A DNA stretch of 64,000 nt from Citrobacter sp. Cu233. GTDB lineage: Bacteria; Pseudomonadota; Gammaproteobacteria; Enterobacterales; Enterobacteriaceae. Position numbers and translations under genes: made by a program. The stretch lies in the NCBI RefSeq assembly GCF_030332225.1, contig NZ_JAOWIF010000028.1, positions 1,010,468 through 1,074,467 of the forward strand. The letters are read 5' to 3'. Of this stretch, positions 18,359 through 26,725 are shown piece after piece (positions within the stretch are counted from its first letter, which is position 1; each line of letters opens with the position of its first letter). The notes under the pieces were generated by a model that saw nothing but the letters and a program-made list of their open reading frames with translations, was not told the DNA's origin and did no database searches.

Positions 18359-19111
18359 TTAAGCGATGGTACGGCCACCATCCATCAGGATGGTTTGCCC
18401 CTGGATGTACGAGTTATCTTTATCAGCCAAAAAGATTGCCAGGTTAGCCACATCATCAATGGTGCCAAGACGGCGCACCGGAATTTTTTCCAGAACAGCA
18501 TCAAGATCGGCCTGGGTAGGATAATTGACGCGCATCATTTCGCCTGTATCAATCAGACGAGGAGCGATAGCGTTAACATTGACCCCCTTAGGCCCCAGTT
18601 CTTTTGCCAGACCACGAATCAATCCTTCACCGCCTGCTTTGCTGGCCGGGTAACTCACACCGCCGCCAGTACCGGAAAGCGCGGAGCCGGATGAGATATA
18701 AACGATAGATCCATGGTTGGTGGTGAAGTCGTCGTAAAATGCTTTAACTGTGTTAAACAGACCAGTAAGGTTAATTGCAATCGTTTTATTCCACTCTTCA
18801 AAAGTGATGTTATTAACCTTATTAGCAAACGCCACGCCAGCGTTTAATACCAAAATATCAATGCGTCCGAAGGTTTGAAAAACCTGCTCGCGAACGTTTT
18901 CCAAAGCTTTCGGATCGGATACATCGGTTTTAACGAATAAGGATTTAACATTATCGAAAGTTAACTCTTCGGCCGTCTTTGCCCCATTTTCTTCGTTATA
19001 ATCGACAATGACAGTATGAGCTCCACGGTCTGCGAATTGCTTAGCAATTCCTTTACCGATTCCATGTGCCCCACCGGTTACTAGCGCGACTTTACCTTCA
19101 AAATTACTCAT
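18359..19111 (-). CDS. short-chain dehydrogenase/reductase, polyol-phosphate or sugar dehydrogenase-like
   Basis: A 250-residue classical SDR. The cofactor motif is TGGAHGIGKG (residues about 11-20), and an Asp after beta-2 (IVDYNEE) indicates NAD(H) preference. The NAG segment is VLNAGVA, and the catalytic set is Ser in SSGSALSG with Tyr and Lys in YPASK. The C-terminus ILMDGG is standard. In the operon context it should oxidise a phosphorylated polyol or reduce a ketose phosphate, but the substrate cannot be read from the sequence. Confidence 0.82.
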   Translation of the reverse strand: MSNFEGKVALVTGGAHGIGKGIAKQFADRGAHTVIVDYNEENGAKTAEELTFDNVKSLFVKTDVSDPKALENVREQVFQTFGRIDILVLNAGVAFANKVNNITFEEWNKTIAINLTGLFNTVKAFYDDFTTNHGSIVYISSGSALSGTGGGVSYPASKAGGEGLIRGLAKELGPKGVNVNAIAPRLIDTGEMMRVNYPTQADLDAVLEKIPVRRLGTIDDVANLAIFLADKDNSYIQGQTILMDGGRTIA

Positions 19112-19233
19112 TTCACTATACTCCTCAAAATCTCATGACAAAGGGGGGGACAACTCCCCTTTCAGGTAATTGGTGATTTGATGAATGCCAATAATAGCGT
19201 GTAGGGTTACTGGGTTTATTTGGTACCAAACTT

Positions 19234-19878
19234 CTATTGGATCGCTGCTCTTAATGCCTGATAACTTTCTTTCGGTGAATCATTAAATAACGCGCCACCA
19301 ACGACAATTAAATCAGCACCCGCTTCCTTCACCTTTTTAGCAATTTCAGCGTTAACGCCGCCATCAACTTCAATCTGAATGTTGCGACCAGCAACCATTT
19401 CTTTAGTATTACTGATCTTTTTCAGACTTTTTTCAATAAATGTCTGACCTGGCTGACCTGGATTAATAGTCATAATCAAAATATAATCAATATCATCCAA
19501 AAGGTATTCAATTACGTGTTCCGGAGTCCCCGGATTGAGTACTACACCGGCTTTGCGTCCGGCTTTCTTAATCTTCTGGATAATATAATGCACATGTGGA
19601 GTTGATTCATAATGAACTGAAATCATTTCCGCCCCGGTTTTAATAACATCATCGATATGTCTTTCCGGGTTTGCCAGCATCATATGCACATCGAATGTCA
19701 TTGAACTGGCTTTTTTCATTGCCGCAATTTGGTTAGGACCAAAAGCAATATTGCTTACATAAGTTCCATCCATTAAATCAACATGCAGAATTTCTGTTTT
19801 TTCTGTTTCCAGAAACTGAATCTCTTCCTGCAAACGTAATATGTTCGCACCAAATACTGATGGTAAAATTTGTGCCAT
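19234..19878 (-). CDS. ribulose-phosphate/allulose-6-phosphate 3-epimerase family
   Basis: A 214-residue TIM-barrel epimerase. I choose the ATG at 19878, with GGAG nine bases upstream; an in-frame TTG at 19887 abuts that site. Family motifs are visible: ILPSVFGAN, HVDLMDGTYV (metal-binding His and Asp), FDVHMML (second His), TINPGQPGQ, and EVDGGVN (catalytic Asp). In E. coli two members exist, Rpe and AlsE (D-allulose-6-phosphate 3-epimerase). With a PTS and isomerases next to it, an AlsE-like role is plausible. Confidence 0.82.
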   Translation of the reverse strand: MAQILPSVFGANILRLQEEIQFLETEKTEILHVDLMDGTYVSNIAFGPNQIAAMKKASSMTFDVHMMLANPERHIDDVIKTGAEMISVHYESTPHVHYIIQKIKKAGRKAGVVLNPGTPEHVIEYLLDDIDYILIMTINPGQPGQTFIEKSLKKISNTKEMVAGRNIQIEVDGGVNAEIAKKVKEAGADLIVVGGALFNDSPKESYQALRAAIQ

Positions 19879-19896
19879 TTTAGTCAACTCCGTAAA

Positions 19897-21150
19897 TTAA
19901 TGAGTAACTGTGCTCAACCAGTAGGTCAGAATCTCCCATGGGCCGGTTAATACGAAGTCCGTACCCTGGCCATTCAGGCCGACGCCAGCACCGTTCAGGA
20001 ACTGAGTTGCACCGGGCGCGACATATCCCCCCAGATACATAACTACCACACAGAACAGTAAGGTTGAGATAATTGAGCGAATAACGTTGCCGTTACTGAC
20101 CATGACTGTCATGGTCGTCATGTAGATAATTGACATCAGCACGCCGATTGGGAATATCTGAATACCCGGTAAAACCAGCGCACAAAGCATTGTCAGAGGG
20201 ATAGTAATAACGGTGACAGTAACCGTTGCTGGGTCGCCAAGCGCCAGGGCGCAGTCCATCCCGATATTCAGTTCCGCATCTTTACCCATTTGCTTTTGCA
20301 TAATTTCTTTAGCACTCTTACCTATCGGGTTAAGTCCTTCCATAAGGACCCCAACTACTTTTGGCAACAGCACCATGACGCCAGCCACACCCATCGCCAT
20401 TGGCACGATGGTTGTAATGGGTTGTTTGGTTAACAATCCCAGGAGACAACCGACAATCACGCCGATGATTGCGGGTTCACCGAATACGCCCAGTCGCTTC
20501 TGAACACTCTCTAAATCCACATCCAGCTTATTTAACCCCGGAATGAAATCGATAATTTTGTTCACAACCCATGCAAATGGAAGTGTCCATCCGATGTGGA
20601 TCATTGTGGTACAGGTCGTCCCCTCCAGGCCGTAGTATTTCTGCCATCTGGGCGCAATAAGATCGCCAATAAACAGTGCAGCGACGCTCAGAGCCACGGC
20701 AACACCCAACCCAAGGAAAAAGCTGTCAAAGACGAAATACGCAAGAGCCCCCGGAACCAGGAAATGCATGTAGTTCCAGATGTCCACATTGAGAGTTTTG
20801 GTAAGCTTCAGACGAACCAGGATCAGGTTCAGGATAATGCCGATAGGAATAACCATTGCGGCAAATGGGGCAACCCACGCAGCTGCGCCAACGGCAGGCC
20901 ATCCAATATCAGCCACGGTGAACCCACTGCCAATTTTCGAGTAATACGCAATTGCTGGCTGCAGGGCTGTGTTTAGCAGCCCAACCACCAGTCCCAGACC
21001 GATGAAACCGATACCTACAGTGATGCCAGATTTAATGGCGGCACCAATTTTCATTCGAAAAACCAGACCTAAAAGGAAAATAACAAGCGGCAATATTGCT
21101 GTTGCGCCCATGCTTGTAATAGTAAACATGATGCTTTTTAACATTTCCAT
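19897..21150 (-). CDS. PTS transporter EIIC, galactitol (GatC) family
   Basis: A 417-residue membrane protein of the EIIC-Gat family with about nine to ten membrane segments. The family's conserved central stretch (VQKRLGVFGEPAIIGVIVG) and the NIGMDCALALGDPA motif are present. It carries the substrate channel; phosphate comes from the EIIB encoded just upstream. It is one of two such EIIC proteins in the window (the other at 23975), and the two differ strongly, so they probably carry different substrates. Confidence 0.9.
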   Translation of the reverse strand: MEMLKSIMFTITSMGATAILPLVIFLLGLVFRMKIGAAIKSGITVGIGFIGLGLVVGLLNTALQPAIAYYSKIGSGFTVADIGWPAVGAAAWVAPFAAMVIPIGIILNLILVRLKLTKTLNVDIWNYMHFLVPGALAYFVFDSFFLGLGVAVALSVAALFIGDLIAPRWQKYYGLEGTTCTTMIHIGWTLPFAWVVNKIIDFIPGLNKLDVDLESVQKRLGVFGEPAIIGVIVGCLLGLLTKQPITTIVPMAMGVAGVMVLLPKVVGVLMEGLNPIGKSAKEIMQKQMGKDAELNIGMDCALALGDPATVTVTVITIPLTMLCALVLPGIQIFPIGVLMSIIYMTTMTVMVSNGNVIRSIISTLLFCVVVMYLGGYVAPGATQFLNGAGVGLNGQGTDFVLTGPWEILTYWLSTVTH

Positions 21151-21177
21151 TTAACCATCCCCCGTCTTTTTTAGACT

Positions 21178-21471
21178 TTAGCCTTTGGAAATTTCGCTTA
21201 ACAGCTCACCTAATTTTTTACGCAGCGCGGCTTCGTTAATACCTGTAATAAAACCTGCGACGCTCATGTGCGGCTTACCAATATCACCTTTATAATTATT
21301 CGTCGTCAGGACCACATCAGCGCTTTGCATTTCGGAGGCCAGTTCGGACATGCTGCATTTATTAATCTTAAAGTTGGCAATACCGTATTCAGCACAAACC
21401 GATTTAACTTCATCAGCGGCAAGAGTGGAGGTTGCTACACCGCTTCCGCAGGCTACGAGAATAGTAATCAT
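21178..21471 (-). CDS. PTS EIIB, galactitol (GatB) family
   Basis: A 97-residue EIIB with the phosphorylated cysteine at residue 8 in ACGSGVATST. This P-loop-like motif is typical of GatB and lactose-type EIIB folds. It receives phosphate from EIIA and passes it to sugar bound in EIIC. It lies 27 bp before EIIC and 21 bp after EIIA in one operon. Confidence 0.9.
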   Translation of the reverse strand: MITILVACGSGVATSTLAADEVKSVCAEYGIANFKINKCSMSELASEMQSADVVLTTNNYKGDIGKPHMSVAGFITGINEAALRKKLGELLSEISKG

Positions 21472-21492
21472 GGTAAGATCTCCGGGTAATTG

Positions 21493-21942
21493 TTATTTAA
21501 TTATCGTGTTAATAAACAATGCCTTTGCTTCTTCAGCAGGAAGTTCCAGCATCTGGTGGTAAAAATCAGCTAGCTGAAGATGGTTAAACAACGCCTTCAA
21601 CAATTGCAATTGATCCGCTGGCTGAGTAACAACCAGATTTACAACCAGGCGAACCCACAATTTTTCATCACCATCAGCCTGATTAACTTCTATTTCTTGA
21701 GGCAAACGGATGATATAAATCGCCGGGCTGATAGCGTGCTGGCTATCGCAATGTGGGATGGCGACAGCATAGCCATCAAGTAAAATTCCAGTAGGATAGT
21801 CGGCTTCACGATCACGCAACGCCTGGAGGTAAGTCTCTCTTACGATCCCATCGGCCTGATGTTTCTCGTGAATGTGCTCCAGCACTTCATCATACGTTTT
21901 GTATGCCGCCCCATCCGCGACACTGATAGAAATTGTACCCAC
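21493..21942 (-). CDS. PTS EIIA, fructose/mannitol/galactitol superfamily
   Basis: A 149-residue EIIA with the phospho-histidine His64 in YAVAIPHCDS, preceded by the usual YPTGI segment. It receives phosphate from HPr and passes it to the adjacent EIIB. It is the first gene of the minus-strand operon that ends at the 17751 terminator. Upstream lies a 356-bp noncoding region with palindromic operators. Confidence 0.9.
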   Translation of the reverse strand: MGTISISVADGAAYKTYDEVLEHIHEKHQADGIVRETYLQALRDREADYPTGILLDGYAVAIPHCDSQHAISPAIYIIRLPQEIEVNQADGDEKLWVRLVVNLVVTQPADQLQLLKALFNHLQLADFYHQMLELPAEEAKALFINTIIK

Positions 21943-21964
21943 TTAATTCTCCTCACCTCACCGA

Positions 21965-22223
21965 ATGCTCATGTGAGCATCCAATTAATCACATGAGCAG
22001 TTATAGCACATCAGTGATTTGCTAAAATGGGGAGATTTCAAAAGTTATAGCTCGATCACACAAAATCACATAAGCGCATTACAACAAACGCTCATATGAG
22101 CAATGATTATCAGAAACCAATACGCATTTAACATGTAATATCATGATTATTATCGTATTTTAATGGTTTGCTTTATTCTGATGATTTTTTTGATGGCGAT
22201 ACATGAAATGCTCTTATGAGCAT
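21965..22223. promoter_or_regulatory. operator array upstream of the first PTS operon
   Basis: Three palindromes of one type stand in the gap between EIIA and the deoR-type gene: ATGCTCATGTGAGCAT at 21965-21980, GCTCATATGAGC at 22090-22101, and ATGCTCTTATGAGCAT at 22208-22223. A further half-site TGAGCA lies at 21994. Their centres are about 120 bp apart. This looks like a regulator-binding array that could loop. The DeoR- and SorC-type regulators encoded on either side are the candidates. I see no gene in the 356-bp gap. Confidence 0.72.
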
Positions 22224-22298
22224 CGCGTCAGGTTGATGTTGTTTCTGCGGGACAACGGCACATGCTATGTACCGTTATTGGAATTATTGAATTTAAAA

Positions 22299-23054
22299 TC
22301 AACAGGTTATTACTTTCGTATGCTTCGCAACCTCTGCAACACCGTCTTTATCAGCAATATCATTAGTGATTAGCGCGGTAATCTCAGACCAGTCGCAGAT
22401 TTTAAATAAGCTGCTTCGCTGGAACTTAGTGTAATCGCCCAGGATATATTTCTTCTCGGAATGGGCAATGATCGTTCGATCCAGAAAGGCATCCGAGGAG
22501 GAGGGAGTGGATGGGCCTGTCATATTGTTGAAGCCGTCGGTGCCGATAAAACAGAGATCAACGTTAATATCATTAATCATTGACACAGCCCACCCGCCAA
22601 AAACAGAAGAGCTTTTCTTCCTCAGTTCTCCACCGAACAGAAAGATCTGGTTATCTGACTCTATCAGCACGCTGGCCACCGGCAGAGAATCGGTAAAAAT
22701 TTTAAAGCCAGATTTCATGCACAATAGATTGGCCAGTTCAAAGTTAGAACTCCCTGTACCAATGATCATTGAGCTATTGGGGGGGATAAAGTCCAGCGCT
22801 TTCCTGGCTATAGCTTGTTTGAAGGTACTGTTTTCTTTTTCCCTGACCTGGAAAGGATGCTCGACAGCCCCCTGCTTTAAGGTTGCCCCTCCATGGCTTT
22901 TAACCAGCAGCCCTTTTTTTTCAAGATAGGTGAGATCTTTGCGGATAGTTTCATAAGTGACCTCATACTTTTTAGCAAGGTCGCTAACGTACACGGTACC
23001 CGCCGAAATAATCTCTTCAAGGATCAATTTTCTCCTTTCTTCAACCAGGTACAT
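22299..23054 (-). CDS. DeoR-family transcriptional regulator
   Basis: A 251-residue DeoR/GlpR-type repressor. The N-terminal winged helix-turn-helix (about 6-58) has the family signature VSDLAKKYEVTYETIRKDL followed by L..HGGA. The C-terminal sugar-phosphate-binding domain has GTGSSNFELA and FIGTDGFN. Such regulators sense a phosphorylated sugar made by the pathway they control. It is transcribed toward the EIIA operon and away from the second PTS operon, so it could control either or both. The start has GGAAGG upstream. Confidence 0.88.
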   Translation of the reverse strand: MYLVEERRKLILEEIISAGTVYVSDLAKKYEVTYETIRKDLTYLEKKGLLVKSHGGATLKQGAVEHPFQVREKENSTFKQAIARKALDFIPPNSSMIIGTGSSNFELANLLCMKSGFKIFTDSLPVASVLIESDNQIFLFGGELRKKSSSVFGGWAVSMINDINVDLCFIGTDGFNNMTGPSTPSSSDAFLDRTIIAHSEKKYILGDYTKFQRSSLFKICDWSEITALITNDIADKDGVAEVAKHTKVITC

Positions 23055-23434
23055 CCTTCCCCCTATAACCTTTCAACCCAATGCAATGAAGCGAATCATA
23101 ACACAGAAGATGCAAACTAAAACAAACTCCAGGAGAAGACGAGTCGCCATGGCATGTGAACGGTCATTTGTGAGAACAACGGTCAAATAAAAATAAATTA
23201 ATTTAAAATCAACTGATTAATAAAATCAAATCGGGTCACATCACTACAACCTGTAGATATCCCTTCCCTGAACCGCACTATAAAATTGGCATAAATTAGC
23301 TTTTATTTGCTTTTGTTGGTTTTTAATTTAATAAAAATCAATAAGTTACTAATTTTGTGATTTAGATCTCAGTTGACAACCAATATTTACCAACCTCATA
23401 CTTGGCTTAAGTTCTTTATGACGGGTTAGTTGAG
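23055..23434 (+). promoter_or_regulatory. divergent promoter region of the second PTS operon
   Basis: This 380-bp noncoding stretch separates the deoR-type gene from the RpiB-like gene. A good sigma-70 promoter reads rightward: TTGACA at 23373-23378, a 17-bp spacer, and TCATAC at 23396-23401. An AT-rich block with repeated AAAATCAA (about 23204-23228 and again near 23332) resembles a stretch downstream of the operator array (22288-22300) and may be the DeoR-type binding region. No open reading frame here looks real. Confidence 0.6.
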
Positions 23435-23971
23435 ATGAAAACGAAAATTGCAATCGCATGTGATGATGTGGGATTTGATCGTAAGGAGGAAATTAAAAAA
23501 TACCTCGAAGAAGAGAAAAATGCCGAGGTCGTGTACGATCCCGTTAAACGAAAAGAAGACGGTTTCAACAACTTCGCTCGTCTTGCGGATGAAATGGCGG
23601 GAGTTATTCAGCGGGACGAATGTCGCCTCGGTATCTACATTTGCGGAACTGGAATTGGCTTTACTTGCCAGATAAATAAGCACTGGGGGATTCGTGCTGT
23701 CGCCGTCACCAACCCCTACTCGGCCAAGCGAGCAAGACTCAGTAACAATGCGCAGGTGATTGGACTTGGCTGCAGAGTTAATGATCTTGAATACACAAAA
23801 ATGATCATTGATGCCTGGTATGACAACGCGTTCGACTTTGCCACTGCAAGAGAAAATTCCAAAAAGAATCTACTGGAAGCAGAGCGCAATGACAACGCAT
23901 TGCTGACGAAACCTGAAGATGTTCGATGGAATATGGGTTTCAGACCAGATGATGAGAAATCTGAGGGCTAA
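23435..23971 (+). CDS. RpiB/LacA/LacB-family sugar-phosphate isomerase
   Basis: A 178-residue protein of the RpiB/LacAB family, longer than the usual 140-170 because of a charged tail. The start region reads IACDDVGF, where typical members have CDHAG. The active-site segment YICGTGIGF keeps the conserved Cys, and SNNAQVIGLGCRV matches the phosphate-binding end. Members interconvert ribose-5-P/ribulose-5-P, allose-6-P/allulose-6-P or galactose-6-P/tagatose-6-P. As the first gene of a PTS operon it probably isomerises the incoming sugar phosphate. Confidence 0.83.
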   Translation: MKTKIAIACDDVGFDRKEEIKKYLEEEKNAEVVYDPVKRKEDGFNNFARLADEMAGVIQRDECRLGIYICGTGIGFTCQINKHWGIRAVAVTNPYSAKRARLSNNAQVIGLGCRVNDLEYTKMIIDAWYDNAFDFATARENSKKNLLEAERNDNALLTKPEDVRWNMGFRPDDEKSEG

Positions 23972-23974
23972 TAA

Positions 23975-25345
23975 ATGGAACTGATCACGCAGTTTATCAA
24001 TGACCTGGGTAACTTTATTTTTATACCGGTCATCTTCCTTATACTGATGAAACTTCTGGGGCGTCCCCTGTCGGAATGTATTTCATCCGCCATTAAAGTC
24101 GGCATCGGTTTTATTGCATTAACAATGACCATCAAGCTGATGCTTGAAAAAATGCAGCCTGCTGTGACAGGACTTGCCGAGGCTACCGGCTCCTCGCTGA
24201 GCGCCATTGATGTTGGCGGCGCAGCCACCGCCGTAATGGGCTTTGGCTCAAGTATGGGGGCGATTATCATCCCTCTGTGTGTTGCGGTGAATATTGCCAT
24301 GCTGGTAGCACGTCTGACGGACTGTGTAAACGTTGACGTATTTAACCTTCACCAGAATGCCTCAATGGGGGCGATCGTTGGAGTTTACTCCGGCAGCTTC
24401 CTTTACGGTGTTCTTACGGCTGCATTGTTCCATGTCTGGGCGCTTATTGCGGCTGACCTGGGTGCTAAAAACAACGAAAAATTCTTCAACCTTCCAAAAG
24501 GCGTTGCCATCTCCCACCCGGTTGCAAACACCTATTTGCTGTTCGCTTATCCGTTTAACTGGATATACGATCGCATCCCTGGATTCCGTAATCTGAACGT
24601 TACGGCGGAAAGCATTCAGAAACGCTTTGGTATCCTTGGCGATCCGACCATGGTTGGTTTCATTATTGGTATTCTTCTTGGCTTCTGTGGTTATAGTTGG
24701 GAATCTCCGTATCACACCATTATCGCCAGCCTGCAGTTGGGTATGTACCTTGCCGCTGTGATGCTCCTGCTGCCACGTATGACCTCAATCATGATGGAAG
24801 GTCTGGTTCCGCTGTCCAACGTGGCACGTAAGAAACTGGTTAAACGTTTCCCGGATCGTGAGATCACTGTCGGGATGGATACCGCACTGATTGTTGGTCA
24901 TCCTTCAGTTATCGCGCCTGCACTGCTGCTGATCCCGGTCATTGTTATCCTCGCCGTTGTCCTTCCCGGCAACCGAGTGATGCCTCTGGGGGACCTCTCG
25001 CAGTTCGTATTCTTTATTGCGTGCATGGTACCTGTTTTTAATGGCAACATTATTCGTACCTGGGTGACCTCCATCATCCTGTTTGGCGGCGGCTTATACA
25101 TCGCTTCCTGGATGGCCCCAGCAACGAATGAAGTGTTCCAGAAATTCGGCACCAATCCTGATGCCAGCGTGATGTACTCATCACTTAACCCGTCAGCTAA
25201 CCCGTTCACCGGTCTCTTTGCTGGACTCAGCCATGTCGGCATCGCAGGCTATGCTCTCGCCGCTGTATTGCTGTTGTCCGTAGGCTACTTACTCAAACAG
25301 AAAGCGCGCCGTCAGCTGAAAACTGAGGCAGAAGAAACGGCTTAA
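23975..25345 (+). CDS. PTS transporter EIIC, galactitol (GatC) family
   Basis: A 456-residue membrane protein of the EIIC-Gat family. It has the shared central motif (IQKRFGILGDPTMVGFIIG) and ITVGMDTALIVGHPS near the C-terminal half, and about nine to ten membrane segments. It ends in a charged cytoplasmic tail (KQKARRQLKTEAEETA). It lies 3 bp after the isomerase gene and is followed by its own EIIB and EIIA. Confidence 0.9.
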   Translation: MELITQFINDLGNFIFIPVIFLILMKLLGRPLSECISSAIKVGIGFIALTMTIKLMLEKMQPAVTGLAEATGSSLSAIDVGGAATAVMGFGSSMGAIIIPLCVAVNIAMLVARLTDCVNVDVFNLHQNASMGAIVGVYSGSFLYGVLTAALFHVWALIAADLGAKNNEKFFNLPKGVAISHPVANTYLLFAYPFNWIYDRIPGFRNLNVTAESIQKRFGILGDPTMVGFIIGILLGFCGYSWESPYHTIIASLQLGMYLAAVMLLLPRMTSIMMEGLVPLSNVARKKLVKRFPDREITVGMDTALIVGHPSVIAPALLLIPVIVILAVVLPGNRVMPLGDLSQFVFFIACMVPVFNGNIIRTWVTSIILFGGGLYIASWMAPATNEVFQKFGTNPDASVMYSSLNPSANPFTGLFAGLSHVGIAGYALAAVLLLSVGYLLKQKARRQLKTEAEETA

Positions 25346-25366
25346 AACTTCATAAGGTGATTGAAA

Positions 25367-25660
25367 ATGAAAAAGATTTTAGTTGTATGTGGAAACGGTA
25401 TCGCCTCTTCTTCCATTATGGTTTCTGTCCTGCAGGACTACCTGAAAGAACAGAATATCGAAGCGCAGGTAGATAAATCCTCATTGATGGCTTGTACCAC
25501 TGACACGTTTAACAGTTATGACCTGATTGTTTCTTCAACCAAGCTGGATAACCCAGGCATCACTACTCGTGTGATTGTGGGAGCAGGCCTGTTAACGGGT
25601 CTCGGCGAAGATGAGATTTTTGATGCTGTTAAAGAAGAAATGCTTAACCAGGTGAAATGA
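25367..25660 (+). CDS. PTS EIIB, galactitol (GatB) family
   Basis: A 97-residue EIIB with the phosphorylatable cysteine in VVCGNGIASSS (about residue 8). I choose the ATG at 25367, with AAGGTGA upstream; the in-frame TTG at 25361 adds only two residues. The gene overlaps the following EIIA by 4 bp (ATGA), and the C-terminus is NQVK. Confidence 0.88.
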   Translation: MKKILVVCGNGIASSSIMVSVLQDYLKEQNIEAQVDKSSLMACTTDTFNSYDLIVSSTKLDNPGITTRVIVGAGLLTGLGEDEIFDAVKEEMLNQVK

Positions 25661-26118
25661 TGAAACTTGAGATTCTGGTAAATGACGTCGAGGGTACGAT
25701 CGCTGACTGGCATGCAGCAATTGAGTTTGCAGGCCAGAAGCTTTTGGAAAAAGGCTATATCACTCCCGAGTATATTCAGGCCTGCCTGGAGCGTGAGAAG
25801 ACTTATCCAACTGGTTTATTGATGGCGAACGGTCAGGGCATTGCCATCCCACATGCAGACTATACGCTGGTAAAAACCAACAGCATAAGCATTGTGCGTT
25901 TTGATAATGGAGTCGTGTTTGGTCAGATGGAAGATGCTGACCTCACAGTGGAATGCAGCATTATGTTTAATCTCGCATTCGCAACCAGCGATCAGCATAT
26001 GTCTGTGCTGCGCCGCCTCTTTACGCTCTTCCAGGATATTTCGTTCATCGAGTCGTGCCGTAACCTTAAAACACACGAAGTCGGGAAATATGTTGAAGAG
26101 ATGCTTGCCGCATCCTGA
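25657..26118 (+). CDS. PTS EIIA, fructose/galactitol superfamily
   Basis: A 153-residue EIIA with the phospho-His in GIAIPHADYT (about residue 68), preceded by YPTGLLM. It starts inside the EIIB stop codon, so translation is coupled. It is the third PTS subunit of this operon. A hairpin with a T-run follows 6 bp after its stop. Confidence 0.9.
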   Translation: MMKLEILVNDVEGTIADWHAAIEFAGQKLLEKGYITPEYIQACLEREKTYPTGLLMANGQGIAIPHADYTLVKTNSISIVRFDNGVVFGQMEDADLTVECSIMFNLAFATSDQHMSVLRRLFTLFQDISFIESCRNLKTHEVGKYVEEMLAAS

Positions 26119-26124
26119 TAAACA

Positions 26125-26153
26125 AAAGGCAGATATCCCCTATCTGCCTTTTT
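26125..26153 (+). terminator. intra-operon terminator/attenuator between EIIA and the SIS gene
   Basis: A hairpin with stem AAAGGCAGATA and TATCTGCCTTT is followed by a T-run, then a short gap to the SIS gene at 26174 on the same strand. It should cut most transcripts after EIIA, lowering expression of the isomerase relative to the transporter. Confidence 0.75.
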
Positions 26154-26173
26154 CAATAAAAAGAATGACCATC

Positions 26174-26695
26174 ATGAAAAAGTACGCCCTCGTTTTGCAC
26201 GAGCTATCCTCACTTGTGGATAAAATAGATGAGATAGAATTTAACTCACTCGTTGATTCTATTATCACTGCCGGTCATGTATTTCTTGCCGGTGCTGGAC
26301 GTTCAGGGCAAATGATAAATGCTTTTGCCAACCGACTGATGCACCTTGGCCTGTCCGTCAGCGTGGTAGGAGAAATCAGTTCTCCACATTCTCGCAAAAA
26401 CGACCTGATGATCGTTGGTTCAGGTTCCGGAGAGACCCAACGCCTGATCAACCAAGTGAAAATAGCAAAGAATAATGGCGTGTATATCGCGCTCATCACT
26501 ACCGCACCAGATTCAACTCTGGCGACCCTGGCGGATCACGTACTCACGATCCCGGCAGGTTACAGCACCCAACCGATGGGCTCTCTTTTCGAACAGGCTT
26601 CCCTGCTGACCTATGACACTATTGTTCTGTCATTAATGGCCAATCTTAATGAAACGAGTCAGACGATGAAGGAACGCCACGCCGATATTGAATAA
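26174..26695 (+). CDS. SIS-domain sugar-phosphate isomerase, 6-phospho-3-hexuloisomerase-like
   Basis: A 173-residue SIS protein. I choose the start MKKYALVLHEL at 26174 because it matches the length of the family; an ATG at 26165 is also in frame and no strong ribosome site decides between them. Motifs are VFLAGAGRSGQM, MIVGSGSGETQRL and MGSLFEQASLL. The tail MKERHADIE mirrors MFKRHADLE of the SIS protein at 17784, so the two are paralogues. It closes the second PTS operon. Confidence 0.82.
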   Translation: MKKYALVLHELSSLVDKIDEIEFNSLVDSIITAGHVFLAGAGRSGQMINAFANRLMHLGLSVSVVGEISSPHSRKNDLMIVGSGSGETQRLINQVKIAKNNGVYIALITTAPDSTLATLADHVLTIPAGYSTQPMGSLFEQASLLTYDTIVLSLMANLNETSQTMKERHADIE

Positions 26696-26725
26696 TACCG
26701 GCATGGCGTAAAACGCTAGCGGCTA

